Notes: generated by a model from the sequence alone, not told the origin. Shown: positions 8,197 through 16,820, counted from the first letter of the stretch. The stretch: DNA of 64,000 nt from Holdemania massiliensis (GCF_022440805.1 NZ_JAKNTK010000001.1:4030001-4094000), one strand, 5' to 3'. Numbers and translations: made by a program.

Positions 8197-9017
8197 TTGC
8201 TGTCCCCCTTTCGTGTGGTTGACAACAGATTAAAGACGTTGAAGCCTTCCTGCCGTTTGCGCTGAGTGGAGAACTGCAGATCAAAGGGGTTACCTTTTTC
8301 ATCCTCCAGCGTCATCGTCGGACTCAGGCGCATTGACTGCAGCGGATCGACCGTTTTTTCCTTAAAGCTGCCCTGAATGACAATTTCACCCTGCGGCACC
8401 AGCAAGCCTTTCCATTCCTCTACCGGCTTGTCGTTGATAATCAGCTCCAATACATCCAGTACATTTTCTGCCGTTGTGCTGGAAATACTGGCAAAGTGCA
8501 GCATCTTTGTTGCATTGAGGCGAATCGTAAAGCTGCCGTCATCCTTGGATGTCATTTCGGTAATTTCAAACGGACCTTCGTTCTTTTCTTTCGGCACCAG
8601 CTTCAGCTTTCCTAACCGAATCTGTTCTTCACTGCCGTCCGTAAACGTTAAAATGGCATCGGACAAATCCAGTCCGCCGCTTTCCGGCCATTCGGTTTCC
8701 ATCGGAGCAATGACTGCCTGCACGGTCGTCACTTCAAACGGGCCGAAGCTCTGGGTTGTCCGCCCGATCACATATACGGGAAAATCCTTGGCGACAAAAC
8801 GCATGGAATCCACGGTTTTCGGTTCATCCTGAGCGCTCAGATAACTAAATTCAAAGCCCATCATTTCTGAGGAACGGCTTTGATAGATCAATTCTGTATT
8901 CTGCTCGATCAGGGTCAGGCTTTCAACCCGGAATACACTGACTAAAAGCAGCAGCACGGCGGCACACAGCCCCAGCAAGCACATCATGATCAGTAATAAA
9001 CGATTTCCTTTTCGCAT
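8193..9017 (-). CDS. Membrane-anchored extracytoplasmic protein of unknown function
   Basis: This 274-residue protein has one N-terminal hydrophobic segment (about residues 7-29) and a large extracytoplasmic part predicted to be rich in beta strands. Alternating stretches such as VIAPMETEW and DGSFTIRLNA support that. I recognise no family. The ATG follows AAAGGAG. It is the first gene of a two-gene operon with the multi-pass protein that overlaps its stop, which suggests a surface domain paired with a membrane partner. Confidence 0.7.
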   Translation of the reverse strand: MRKGNRLLLIMMCLLGLCAAVLLLLVSVFRVESLTLIEQNTELIYQSRSSEMMGFEFSYLSAQDEPKTVDSMRFVAKDFPVYVIGRTTQSFGPFEVTTVQAVIAPMETEWPESGGLDLSDAILTFTDGSEEQIRLGKLKLVPKEKNEGPFEITEMTSKDDGSFTIRLNATKMLHFASISSTTAENVLDVLELIINDKPVEEWKGLLVPQGEIVIQGSFKEKTVDPLQSMRLSPTMTLEDEKGNPFDLQFSTQRKRQEGFNVFNLLSTTRKGDSK

Positions 9018-9101
9018 TGTCGGCTCCTTTCCGTTGTTGATATAAAATGCTTTTCAGTTTCATCAGCAAGTAATGATCGATCAGAAATCACGGCCTTTCC
9101 A

Positions 9102-9359
9102 TTTAGACAGGAACCGTCAATTTCCGATTGGTTTTATTATCTCATTGAATGGCTGCAGATTCAATGAAGGAGACGTGAACAGTTTGGGACTTTTTGTCTA
9201 AATTCAGGAATTTCCATTCAATCCACGTTGCCAGAGCTGTCAAAGCACTGATTCATTCTTTATTCAGACCTATTTTATAAAGGAATAATCAAAATCAATA
9301 AGCTGTTTCATTCCTGTTTTCCTCATCATAGTCAATCAATCCGGTCAATTCCAACCTTA
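9102..9359. repeat. Direct repeat, copy 1 (partner at 10396-10658)
   Basis: About 258 bp that match 10396-10658 almost base for base, starting at TTTAGACAGGAACCG and ending near GTCAATTCCAA. The left 101 bp (9102-9202) are bounded by the 8-bp inverted repeats TTTAGACA and TGTCTAAA. They contain a perfect 9-bp hairpin, TCATTGAAT (9142-9150) and ATTCAATGA (9159-9167). The right part is a copy of the end of the gene at 10563. The remainder of 9018-9101 and 9360-9538 shows no gene. Confidence 0.85.
9280..9359 (-). pseudogene. Broken C-terminal copy of the gene at 10563-11234
   Basis: Read on the minus strand this encodes RLELTGLIDYDEENRN, nearly the same as the C-terminal LILELTGLIDYCEENRN of the intact neighbour. 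It then shifts frame because five bases present in the intact copy are missing (AATGTTCTGAAACAG there, AATGAAACAG here). Nothing upstream resembles the rest of the gene, so only the last 25 or so codons remain. Confidence 0.75.
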
Positions 9360-9538
9360 GTCTTTTGCCGCCTGTTTGGTGACACAGTCCTATTTCTTTC
9401 GGAAGTTCTTTTCAGCAAAGAAGATCAGGGTATACCTTCACACTCTCTCTAGCTCTATCTCAGGTGAATGATGACGGATAAATACTCCATACAGCGATCT
9501 CCTTCAATGAATTTGATATTAAATATTCGTGCATTGCA

Positions 9539-9567
9539 TTGCTTTCTTCGTGCATATAGCATATACT
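9539..9567 (+). promoter_or_regulatory. Promoter of the toxin-antitoxin operon
   Basis: TTGCTT (9539-9544) and TATACT (9562-9567) are spaced by 17 bp. TGCAT/GCATAT words recur at 9529-9567 and may be antitoxin binding sites. Confidence 0.6.
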
Positions 9568-9595
9568 AAAAGTACAGCAGAAAGGGGTTGATGAT

Positions 9596-9874
9596 ATGGC
9601 AAAAAATACCACAAACATCAGTATCCGCATGGACTCGGATTTGAAGGCACAGGCCGACTCCCTGTTTGCGGAACTTGGCATGAATTTATCCACAGCGTTC
9701 AACATCTTCGTGCGCCAGTCGCTTCGGGAAGGGGGTATTCCCTTTGAAGTGAAGCTGGAACAGCCTAACAAGGAAACGATTGCTGCCCTGCTGGAAGCGG
9801 AAGGGATTGCAAAAGACCCTGCTATAAAGGGCTACAATGATCTTGATGAGTTGTTCACAGACCTGAAAAAATGA
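9596..9874 (+). CDS. RelB/DinJ-family antitoxin
   Basis: This 92-residue protein opens NISIRMDSDLKAQADSLFAE and continues GMNLSTAFNIFVRQSL, the ribbon-helix-helix pattern of the RelB/DinJ family (about residues 6-50). The acidic C-terminal tail (LDELFTDLKK) should wrap and neutralise the toxin encoded next. Start ATG follows AAAGGGG. It overlaps the toxin gene by four bases (ATGA), the usual antitoxin-first arrangement, and should repress its own promoter alone or with the toxin. Confidence 0.92.
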   Translation: MAKNTTNISIRMDSDLKAQADSLFAELGMNLSTAFNIFVRQSLREGGIPFEVKLEQPNKETIAALLEAEGIAKDPAIKGYNDLDELFTDLKK

Positions 9875-10161
9875 GGAAAACAAAGTATACCGTCAAGTAC
9901 ACGACCACTTTCAAAAAGGATTACAAGCGGGCTATCAAGCGCGGTCTGAAAATTGAATTGTTGGAACAGGTTGTGGAGCTTCTGTCGCTGGGTGATCCGC
10001 TTCCAGAAAAGAACCGCGATCACGATCTGTCCAGCGATTGGGTAGGTTATCGGGAATGCCACATCCTCCCAGACTGGCTGCTCATTTACCGTATTGAGAA
10101 TGATATACTGGTGCTGACGCTGGCCCGCACTGGGTCGCACAGCGACTTGTTCAGCAAATAA
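9871..10161 (+). CDS. YafQ/RelE-family toxin (mRNA interferase)
   Basis: This 96-residue basic protein matches the YafQ branch of the RelE fold. It opens YTVKYTTTFKKDYKRAIKRG. It then has LPEKNRDHDLSSDWVGYREC with the conserved His, Asp and Arg, and HILPDWLLIYRIENDILVLT followed by a terminal SHSDLF. YafQ enzymes cut mRNA on the ribosome. The gene overlaps the antitoxin by four bases and is followed by a terminator. The catalytic His near residue 50 and the C-terminal His look intact, so it is probably active. Confidence 0.92.
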   Translation: MRKTKYTVKYTTTFKKDYKRAIKRGLKIELLEQVVELLSLGDPLPEKNRDHDLSSDWVGYRECHILPDWLLIYRIENDILVLTLARTGSHSDLFSK

Positions 10162-10167
10162 ACCATC

Positions 10168-10205
10168 TGCCGCCGTATGGGGAAACCTGTCGGCGGTTTT
10201 TCTGT
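10168..10205 (+). terminator. Terminator of the toxin-antitoxin operon
   Basis: CCGCCG (10170-10175) pairs with CGGCGG (10191-10196) and is followed by TTTTTCTG. Confidence 0.8.
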
Positions 10206-10281
10206 GTACAAAAAAGAGGGGGGGATAAACGTGCCCCCTGACAGGGGCATTCAAACGTCGTTCCTTTACCGTTGCGGCTCC

Positions 10282-10395
10282 TAGTCATAGATCTTATCTT
10301 TTTCCTGGCGAGTTAGTGGGTCGGCTGCCTTGCGAAATCGTTCAACAGCCCTAAGTTCCTCAAACATGGCCTTTGTCGATGCTGTCCACCTGCTT
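10282..10395 (-). pseudogene. Remnant of an unrecognised ORF next to the repeat junction
   Basis: On the minus strand this open stretch reads RWTASTKAMFEELRAVERF and then RKAADPLTRQEKDKIYD before a TAG. It looks like a real charged C-terminus but has no start signal and merges into repeat copy 2. I do not recognise the family. It suggests that more foreign DNA than the toxin-antitoxin pair lies between the repeats. The rest of 10206-10281 shows no gene. Confidence 0.4.
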
Positions 10396-10658
10396 TTTAG
10401 ACAGGAACCGTCAATTTCCGATTGGTTTTATTATCTCATTGAATGGCTGCAGATTCAATGAAGGAGACGTGAACAGTTTGGGACTTTTTGTCTATTCAGG
10501 AATTTCCATTTTAATCCACGTTGCCAGAGCTGTCAAAGCACTGATTCATTATTTATTCAGACCTACTTTATAAAGGAATAGTCAAAATCAATAAGCTGTT
10601 TCAGAACATTCCTGTTTTCCTCACAATAGTCAATCAGTCCAGTCAATTCCAATATTAA
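10396..10658. repeat. Direct repeat, copy 2 (partner at 9102-9359)
   Basis: The same sequence as 9102-9359 with scattered differences. This copy covers the 3' flank and the last 30 or so codons of the intact gene at 10563. The right 8-bp inverted end is shortened here to TGTCTA (10489-10494). Confidence 0.85.
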
Positions 10659-11234
10659 TAGACGGTTGTTCTTTTGTATAAACAATGTGTTTTCTCTGGT
10701 TTCCTCAACCAGATTATATTGTGAATAAGCAAGATCTGAATTCCATTCCTTTGGATCTAATTGAACGAAATATAAATCAACAGTTTCCCAGCTAATTTTT
10801 CCCGATTTATGATTCTTTGCATAAGCAGCATTCAATTCTTCTAAAAGGCTGTCCAACGCGGAGGACTCATCAGAAAACTCATAAAACATGATTTCCAGAT
10901 GAAGGCTCTGTAACGTTTTCGGTTCAACGCCTGTTAAGTTTAACCTATAAATATTGGTTCCTAACGAATTTTTGTAGCTAATTCGCTCAATCACTTCTTC
11001 ATTTTCATACCCAAGCTCATCCATCTTTAAAGCTTGAGGAACTTTGCTCTCTATGCGATTATAATATAGATATCCTGCAAGTAAAAGAATGATAAAAAAT
11101 ATCCCTCTTCGATTTAAAAATCTCAGATAAGAATCCCAACGATGATCAAAAGGAAACATTTCTTTAAGCGGTTCCGTTACTGACCTTATGATATAAGATA
11201 TTTTTTTCGCTATAAAGGTTATAAATTTTTTCAT
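10563..11234 (-). CDS. Single-pass membrane protein of unknown function
   Basis: This 223-residue protein has a basic, amphipathic N-terminus, one transmembrane segment at about 47-63 (IFFIILLLAGYLYY) and an extracytoplasmic domain of about 155 residues. I recognise no family. Its base composition is visibly AT-richer than the operon that follows. Its 3' end and flank are duplicated at 9102-9359, with the toxin-antitoxin operon between the copies. The start is supported by a GGGGGAAG-like ribosome site just upstream. Confidence 0.7.
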   Translation of the reverse strand: MKKFITFIAKKISYIIRSVTEPLKEMFPFDHRWDSYLRFLNRRGIFFIILLLAGYLYYNRIESKVPQALKMDELGYENEEVIERISYKNSLGTNIYRLNLTGVEPKTLQSLHLEIMFYEFSDESSALDSLLEELNAAYAKNHKSGKISWETVDLYFVQLDPKEWNSDLAYSQYNLVEETRENTLFIQKNNRLLILELTGLIDYCEENRNVLKQLIDFDYSFIK

Positions 11235-11479
11235 TTCTTCCCCCTGAGATGTCGCCGCAGTTACATCAGTTCATGTTCTTGCTTACAAAAACCTAGTCGT
11301 TCCCTATTAAAATTATATCTTGTTTTTCATGAAAGCCCAGTAATTCACGTCTTCTAAATTGAATCCTTAAACGTATAAAAGGACTTTTAAAATAAATTTT
11401 TATGAGTATTTAATTAATTCTCTTTTATAATCTTATGCTTTTTCATGGTAAAATAAGAAAAACCTCAGGAGGGATTACC

Positions 11480-12427
11480 ATGAAATGTCAGGAAGCCGCC
11501 GCTTTATTGAAGAAAAATATTGAACAGATTCTGGTCAGCAGTGAACAGAGCTGCGATTTGATGATGATGAGCTTGTTAGCAGGGGGCCACATTCTGTTGG
11601 AAGATGTGCCCGGCACAGGCAAAACAACCTTAGCCAAGGCTGTTGCGCAGTCACTGAACCTCTCGTTTAAGCGGGTTCAGTTTACTCCGGATCTGATGCC
11701 TTCGGATCTGATCGGCATTCAGTTTTACAATCAGGCCAAAGGGGAATTTGAGTTCCGCCCCGGGCCTTTATTCACACAGCTGGTGCTGGCGGATGAGATC
11801 AACCGTGCAGCTCCGCGGACTCAATCCAGCTTGTTAGAGGCGATGGAAGAACATCAGATCAGCGTGGAAGGAACAACCTACGCGCTGCCAGAGCCGTTTT
11901 TCGTCATCGCTACGCAGAATCCGATTGAAAATCAAGGAACTTTCCCACTTCCGGAAGCACAGATTGACCGCTTCATGATTCGAATTCATCCGGGTTATCC
12001 TTCGCCGCAGGAAGAAGTGCGGATGCTGAAAAACCTCAGTGCGCAGGCTTCCATGCCAAAACTGGACGCGGTTCTGGATGGAACACAGTTATTAGCGATG
12101 CGCAGAGAAGTTGATGCCGTCCGCATCCATGACGTCTTATTGGACTATGCTTTACAAGTTATCAGCAAGACCCGTGCCCATGAGCGAATTCAGCTGGGCG
12201 TCAGTCCCCGCGGCGCTTTAGCCTGGATCCGCTGTGCCAAGGCCAAAGCGGCTATGAATGGACGAGATTATGTGCTGCCGGATGATTTAAAGGCCTGTGC
12301 TCAACCCGTGCTGGCTCACCGATTGATTTTAGGGGGATTGAGCCTAGGCTCAGACCGGCAGGCAGAAGCGGTCTTAGCCCAGATTCTTGAAGAAATTCCG
12401 GTGCCGGTTGAAAAGTTTCAGGGTTGA
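11480..12427 (+). CDS. MoxR-family AAA+ ATPase
   Basis: This 315-residue protein has Walker A EDVPGTGKTTLAKA (about residue 40), Walker B LVLADEINRA (about 105) and sensor motif FFVIATQNPIENQGTFPLPEAQIDRF, quoted in part as IATQNPIE, all typical of MoxR proteins. These act as chaperone-like ATPases, usually with DUF58 (VWA-like) proteins encoded next to them, as here. The ATG at 11480 follows AGGAGG; an upstream in-frame start is not supported. It is first in a three-gene operon with 6-bp and -4-bp spacings. Confidence 0.92.
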   Translation: MKCQEAAALLKKNIEQILVSSEQSCDLMMMSLLAGGHILLEDVPGTGKTTLAKAVAQSLNLSFKRVQFTPDLMPSDLIGIQFYNQAKGEFEFRPGPLFTQLVLADEINRAAPRTQSSLLEAMEEHQISVEGTTYALPEPFFVIATQNPIENQGTFPLPEAQIDRFMIRIHPGYPSPQEEVRMLKNLSAQASMPKLDAVLDGTQLLAMRREVDAVRIHDVLLDYALQVISKTRAHERIQLGVSPRGALAWIRCAKAKAAMNGRDYVLPDDLKACAQPVLAHRLILGGLSLGSDRQAEAVLAQILEEIPVPVEKFQG

Positions 12428-12433
12428 TTCCCT

Positions 12434-13555
12434 ATGACGCTGTTGTTAATCTTTATTCTCGGGCTGGTTGTAGTTCAGTTGGGTCGACTTTACTTTGAAC
12501 GCTGGGGAGCCCGAGAGCTGAACATCACGCTGCTCAGTGATGTCAGCCGGCTGGAGCCGGGGCAGACCCTGACGCTGACGGTGATTCTGGAAAATAAGAA
12601 ACGCATGAGTGTTCCGCATGTTTCTGCCCGAATTTCGTTCCCTGCCATTCTGGACTGCTTAGAACCGGATCTTATTCCGAGCGGTGAAAGCGCAACTTCG
12701 GCGCTTGTCCTGCATACCACACTGGCTGGACGGCAAAAGAAAACCCGGACGCTGAAATTTGCTGCCCGGCAGCGGGGTGCCGGAGAGTTCCAGGTAACCA
12801 CGGTCCTTGCCGATTATTTAAATCTGACTCAGTTGGATGGACCGCAGGCGCAGCCACGGTTGTGCGTCGTTCATCCGCTGCGGCAATTTCCTTCCGCCCT
12901 TGCTGCTCATCCCTGCGGACTGCAGGGTCAGCGCTCAGTTCGGCGCTGGCTCTATCCCGATCCGATTTTTTATACCGGCGTCCGACCCTATCAGCCGCAG
13001 GACAGCTTCCGTGATATCGACTGGCGGGCAACGGCACGTTATCAGTCTTTCTATGTCAAAGAATATGATCACACCTCGGATCCTGCTTTTTCAATTTTTT
13101 TAATTCTGCAGTCGATTCAGAATCTGTTTGCGGATGATGCGGAATTTATGGAAAGTGCTGTGCAGTTCGCCGCTGCCATTCTGGATCAAAGTCAGCGCCA
13201 ACAGCTGCCAACAGCATTGGTAACCAACGCCGTTGTCCGGTTTACCGTCGCGGACACCTCCGTCTGTGATCACAGCTTAAATCACACGGTCAGCTGTCTG
13301 GATCTGTTAGCCTGTGCCGCGCCTTATCCGCTGAGTGAGCCTGCCCGGCTGTTTCAGCGCTATCCGCAGCTGCTGGATGCCACGCATCATTGCCTGTTGA
13401 TTCTGAATACACTGACTGAGCCTTTGCGGGAATGGGTCATGAAGATCTGTGCCCAGGGTACGGCAGTGACGCTGGTATGCTGGACGCTGCCGGATCTTAA
13501 ACGCTTGCCGGAGGGCTGCGACGTTCTGCCTTTAAGAAAGGAGGAAACCAAATGA
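12434..13555 (+). CDS. DUF58-domain protein
   Basis: This 373-residue protein has an N-terminal hydrophobic helix (about 2-17) and an immunoglobulin-like segment. The DUF58 core follows at about 170-225, with TGVRPYQPQDSFRDIDWRAT, the family signature around the conserved G/Q-D and I-D-W. DUF58 proteins pair with MoxR ATPases in systems for envelope assembly or stress; the exact client is unknown. The ATG lies 6 bp after the moxR stop and the end overlaps the next start by four bases. Confidence 0.88.
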   Translation: MTLLLIFILGLVVVQLGRLYFERWGARELNITLLSDVSRLEPGQTLTLTVILENKKRMSVPHVSARISFPAILDCLEPDLIPSGESATSALVLHTTLAGRQKKTRTLKFAARQRGAGEFQVTTVLADYLNLTQLDGPQAQPRLCVVHPLRQFPSALAAHPCGLQGQRSVRRWLYPDPIFYTGVRPYQPQDSFRDIDWRATARYQSFYVKEYDHTSDPAFSIFLILQSIQNLFADDAEFMESAVQFAAAILDQSQRQQLPTALVTNAVVRFTVADTSVCDHSLNHTVSCLDLLACAAPYPLSEPARLFQRYPQLLDATHHCLLILNTLTEPLREWVMKICAQGTAVTLVCWTLPDLKRLPEGCDVLPLRKEETK

Positions 13556-14766
13556 AACGTTTCTTTCCTTATTTAATCTCCCTGCAGCAATGCCTTTGCG
13601 GCTTATGGATCATGATTGTTCTCGTTCAGGCCTTTGTCCCACAAACCCTTTCGCTGCTTGGATGCGGACTGTTTTTCTTTGTTCAGTGGGGACTGTCGCA
13701 TTTGTCCAGTGAGAAAAGGCCGGCACTGCGAACCAGTTTGTACTTCATCTGCATTCTTCTCTTTGCGGTGCTGATTCCTAAGCATCGGGATGTTCTGACA
13801 ATCGGGCTGACCGCTGTCGGCTTGATGTTGGAAACGGGATTGATTTTTTCGTTGAAAGAGCTGCGCGACTGTTCGTGGGGTCGGTTGGGGATCGGCGGAC
13901 TGGTTCTGGTTCTGTTGAATCTGGTGAGTCCTTCCCCAGCCTTGATCCGCAGTTCACTGCTGTTAGCCTTAGCCGCCTTATGCCTGCGGGTTCAGTCGCA
14001 ATTTATCAATCCAGTCAATCCAGCTTCGTTGATGAATTTAGATCAGGATCAGGAAAAGCTGTTGTTAAAATTGGCGGGCCTGCAGTTGTTTGTGACGGTG
14101 CTCATTGGGCCGATAAGCTCGGTGATTCTCTTTCTGGCGCAGCTGCTCAGCCAGGGGCTGACGTGGATTTTAAGTCTTTTGATCGAGGCGTTTGCCTTTG
14201 TCTTTTCGGCGATCATCTTGTCGCTGCAAAGCTTGATCCGCTGGATCCTTGCCCATCAGAAAGGGGCGGAATCGACTCCGTCACTCACACCGCAGCCGGA
14301 GGCTACGATGACGCCCACTCCCGAATCAGCAACGTCAGCTTCTTCCTTCTTCAATGGGTTTCTGGCGTTAATTCTGCTGATTATCGCGATCTTTCTGCTT
14401 GTTTCTCTGCTTCGTTGGCTGATCCGGCTGATCCGCAAATCCCGTCCGGTTTCATTGGAAGGGGGTTTTGCGAGTGAAAAAATCAACAGCTCAGAGATTT
14501 CTGCCCGGCCAACTTTGCGCCAGCGCCTGCATGCCTGGCTGCATCCGGAAACGCTTTCTCCATTGCGGAAGCAATACAAGGAAGCTGTCGATCTGCGGAT
14601 CCAACAAGGTCATCCATTTGCGCCCCATGCGACGCCTTGGGAATACTGGAATGAAGTGAAAGCGGAAGAAGCCGATGATACGTTTAGGAAGCTGACCGAG
14701 GCTTATAATGAAGAACGGTATCGGCCAGCCGCAAACGCCGAAATGAAGACGGGAACTGAAAGATAA
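13552..14766 (+). CDS. Multi-pass membrane protein with C-terminal DUF4129-like domain
   Basis: This 404-residue protein has about eight transmembrane segments in the first 240 residues. A Thr/Pro/Ser/Glu-rich linker (about 243-262) and a further membrane segment follow. A cytoplasmic tail from about 330 contains LRKQYKEAVDLRIQQGHPF and TPWEYWNEV, as in DUF4129. In many MoxR-DUF58 loci this tail is joined to an extracytoplasmic transglutaminase domain. None is seen here, so the protein looks like a version without the enzyme. It is coupled to the DUF58 gene by an ATGA overlap. Confidence 0.75.
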   Translation: MKRFFPYLISLQQCLCGLWIMIVLVQAFVPQTLSLLGCGLFFFVQWGLSHLSSEKRPALRTSLYFICILLFAVLIPKHRDVLTIGLTAVGLMLETGLIFSLKELRDCSWGRLGIGGLVLVLLNLVSPSPALIRSSLLLALAALCLRVQSQFINPVNPASLMNLDQDQEKLLLKLAGLQLFVTVLIGPISSVILFLAQLLSQGLTWILSLLIEAFAFVFSAIILSLQSLIRWILAHQKGAESTPSLTPQPEATMTPTPESATSASSFFNGFLALILLIIAIFLLVSLLRWLIRLIRKSRPVSLEGGFASEKINSSEISARPTLRQRLHAWLHPETLSPLRKQYKEAVDLRIQQGHPFAPHATPWEYWNEVKAEEADDTFRKLTEAYNEERYRPAANAEMKTGTER

Positions 14767-14836
14767 AGCTTCCTGTCTGTCGAACAACGATCATCGCAGG
14801 AAATGATCCTACTGTAATTCGTCACTCAAAAACCGC

Positions 14837-14867
14837 AAAAAAACTGGATCGCCGGATCCAGTTTTTT
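14837..14867. terminator. Bidirectional terminator between convergent operons
   Basis: AAAAAAACTGGATC (14837-14850) and GATCCAGTTTTTT (14855-14867) around the loop GCCG. It ends the MoxR operon on the plus strand. On the minus strand the TAA of the TfoX-N gene (14866-14868) lies inside its T/A tract. Confidence 0.88.
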
Positions 14868-15204
14868 AGTCTTTACTTTTCGTTGTCTTGGGACGCCGAG
14901 GTTTGGGCTTGGGCAGTGCTTCACAGGTCATCCTGACAATCTCCGCCAGTTGTTTCCGATTATCCAGATCTTCGATCAAAAAGCTTTCCTTCGCTCCCGC
15001 ATAAGGCGGTGCTTTCGGACAATCCGGCATCCTTTCTGCGACCGGCGGTGTGATTTTGATAAACAGCTGATCATCGCAGATCACGCCGAAAAACACCTGA
15101 TCGCAATACAGACCATATTCTCCGAACATGCGTTTCCACGTAATGGTACCGGCTAAAGCCAGCTGATCCGTCACATATGTGACAAATTCCAGTGTCGATG
15201 CCAT
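14866..15204 (-). CDS. TfoX N-terminal domain protein
   Basis: This 112-residue protein covers one TfoX_N domain: TWKRMFGEYGLYCDQVFFGV near residues 22-41, then DDQLFIKI. Stand-alone TfoX_N proteins lack the C-terminal domain of the competence regulator TfoX/Sxy and have no settled role. A basic Pro/Lys tail (KPKPRRPKTTKSK) follows and might bind nucleic acid. It starts two bases after the stop of the gamma-glutamyltransferase-like gene, as the last gene of a NUDIX-GGT-TfoX operon. Confidence 0.85.
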   Translation of the reverse strand: MASTLEFVTYVTDQLALAGTITWKRMFGEYGLYCDQVFFGVICDDQLFIKITPPVAERMPDCPKAPPYAGAKESFLIEDLDNRKQLAEIVRMTCEALPKPKPRRPKTTKSKD

Positions 15205-15206
15205 CG

Positions 15207-16820
15207 TTAATAACAGGCGATGTTGCTGTCGGTCCGGGATTCCGTTCCGCCAATCAACGTGCCGTTCTCCATTCTGAGAATCATTTGTCCGCGGCCGAAA
15301 ACACCCGGATCTAAGCAGACTTCAATCCGATGTCCGCGCTGCTGCAGGGCCTTTGCCAGGGCTGTCGGGAAATGCGGTTCCACAAAAATACGATTGTCCC
15401 GCTCCCACAGCCAGCGTGGTGCATCCAGCGCCATCTGCGGGTTGAGATGAAAATCAATCAGATTCATCGCCACCTGAACATGGCCCTGCGGCTGCATATA
15501 TCCACCCATCACGCCGAAAGGACCAACAGCCTTGCCCTGGTGCATGATAAAGCCCGGGATGATGGTATGGTAGGTTCGCTTGCGTGGTTCCAGGCAATTC
15601 GCATGTTGTTCATCCAATGAGAAATCATGACCGCGGTTCTGCAGGGAAATGCCTGTGCCTTCCACAACGATCCCGCTGCCAAAGCCCATATAATTACTTT
15701 GAATGTATGACACCATGTTGCCTTCTTCATCCGCGGTGCATAAATAGACGGTTCCGCTCTGCGGCAGTTCGCTGACCTGCGGATCCTGCGCCTGCTCACT
15801 GATCTGAGCAGCCCGCAGCCGTCCCAGCTGAGGATCCAACAGCTGCTCTGTTTTCACCTTCATCGCTTTCGGATCTGTAATATAGAACAAGCCGTCCTTA
15901 AAAGCCATTTTCATCGCTTCCAGCTGACGGTGCACCGTTTCAACATGCAGCTTCTCCGCAAACTGGAACTCTTTTAAAATATTCAGGGCCATCAGCGCGA
16001 CAATCCCCTGACCATTCGGCGGAATTTCACAGATTTCATAGCCGCGGTAATTCAAACGGATTGGATTCACCCATTCGTTTTCAAAAGCTTCCAGATCCGC
16101 TTTGCGCAGATATCCGCCGAATTTGCGGCTGCAGGCGTCAATCTGATCGGCAAGCGGTCCCTTGTAAAAACTGTCAGCCTGCGTCCTGCCAATTTCCTTT
16201 AATGTTTCCGCGTGATTTTTTAATGTGATGACTTCACCCGGCTGCGGAGCCTTTCCGTGAGGGGCAAACGTTTTGAACCATTCGTCGAATTCTGGCTTGC
16301 CCGCAAATTCTTTTTGATATTTCCGAAAAGCGGCCTGCCAGTAATGCGCCAGCGTCGGTGGGCAGGGATAGCCTTCCTCAGCATAGCGAATAGCCGGCGC
16401 TAAGCATTGAGCTAAAGTCAGCCTTCCGAAACGCTCGTTCAGACTTTTCCATGCTTTCACCGCGCCGGGAACGGTAACCGGCGTCCAGCCGAATGTCGGC
16501 ATATTCGTCATTCCCTGAGCTTTGAGTTTTTCCGCGGAAATCGCCTGCGGGGCAAAGCCGGAAGAATTCAGGCCTACTAATTCATTTTTATGCCAGACAA
16601 TCGCAAAGGCATCGCTGCCTAAACCATTGGCCGTGGGTTCCACCACCGTCAGCGCCGCCGCTGTGGCCACCGCGGCATCGATCGCATTCCCACCTTGTCT
16701 TAATATTTCCAGACCGGCTGCACTGGCTAGAGATGATCCTGTGCAGACCATGCCTTTGCGGGCCATGACCGGATAACGATTCGATGGAAACGGTTGGTGA
16801 TAACAGTCAAAATTCATCAT
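15207..16820 (-). CDS. Gamma-glutamyltransferase-family protein (YwrD-like)
   Basis: This 537-residue member of the gamma-glutamyltranspeptidase Ntn-hydrolase family shows GGNAIDAAVA (43-52) and GLGSDAFAIVW near 67. The autocleavage site is SGTVYLCTAD (355-364), where Thr357 lines up with the catalytic Thr of TTHYSVVD in known enzymes. No signal peptide is visible, unlike secreted Ggt, so it is probably cytoplasmic, as thought for B. subtilis YwrD. It may hydrolyse gamma-glutamyl compounds, but the substrate is unknown. Its ATG overlaps the NUDIX stop by four bases. Confidence 0.85.
   Translation of the reverse strand: MMNFDCYHQPFPSNRYPVMARKGMVCTGSSLASAAGLEILRQGGNAIDAAVATAAALTVVEPTANGLGSDAFAIVWHKNELVGLNSSGFAPQAISAEKLKAQGMTNMPTFGWTPVTVPGAVKAWKSLNERFGRLTLAQCLAPAIRYAEEGYPCPPTLAHYWQAAFRKYQKEFAGKPEFDEWFKTFAPHGKAPQPGEVITLKNHAETLKEIGRTQADSFYKGPLADQIDACSRKFGGYLRKADLEAFENEWVNPIRLNYRGYEICEIPPNGQGIVALMALNILKEFQFAEKLHVETVHRQLEAMKMAFKDGLFYITDPKAMKVKTEQLLDPQLGRLRAAQISEQAQDPQVSELPQSGTVYLCTADEEGNMVSYIQSNYMGFGSGIVVEGTGISLQNRGHDFSLDEQHANCLEPRKRTYHTIIPGFIMHQGKAVGPFGVMGGYMQPQGHVQVAMNLIDFHLNPQMALDAPRWLWERDNRIFVEPHFPTALAKALQQRGHRIEVCLDPGVFGRGQMILRMENGTLIGGTESRTDSNIACY

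Noticed and set aside
9460..9771. Minus-strand 103-codon frame over the antitoxin start
   Set aside because: It overlaps the promoter and first half of the clearly real antitoxin gene and has no ribosome site.
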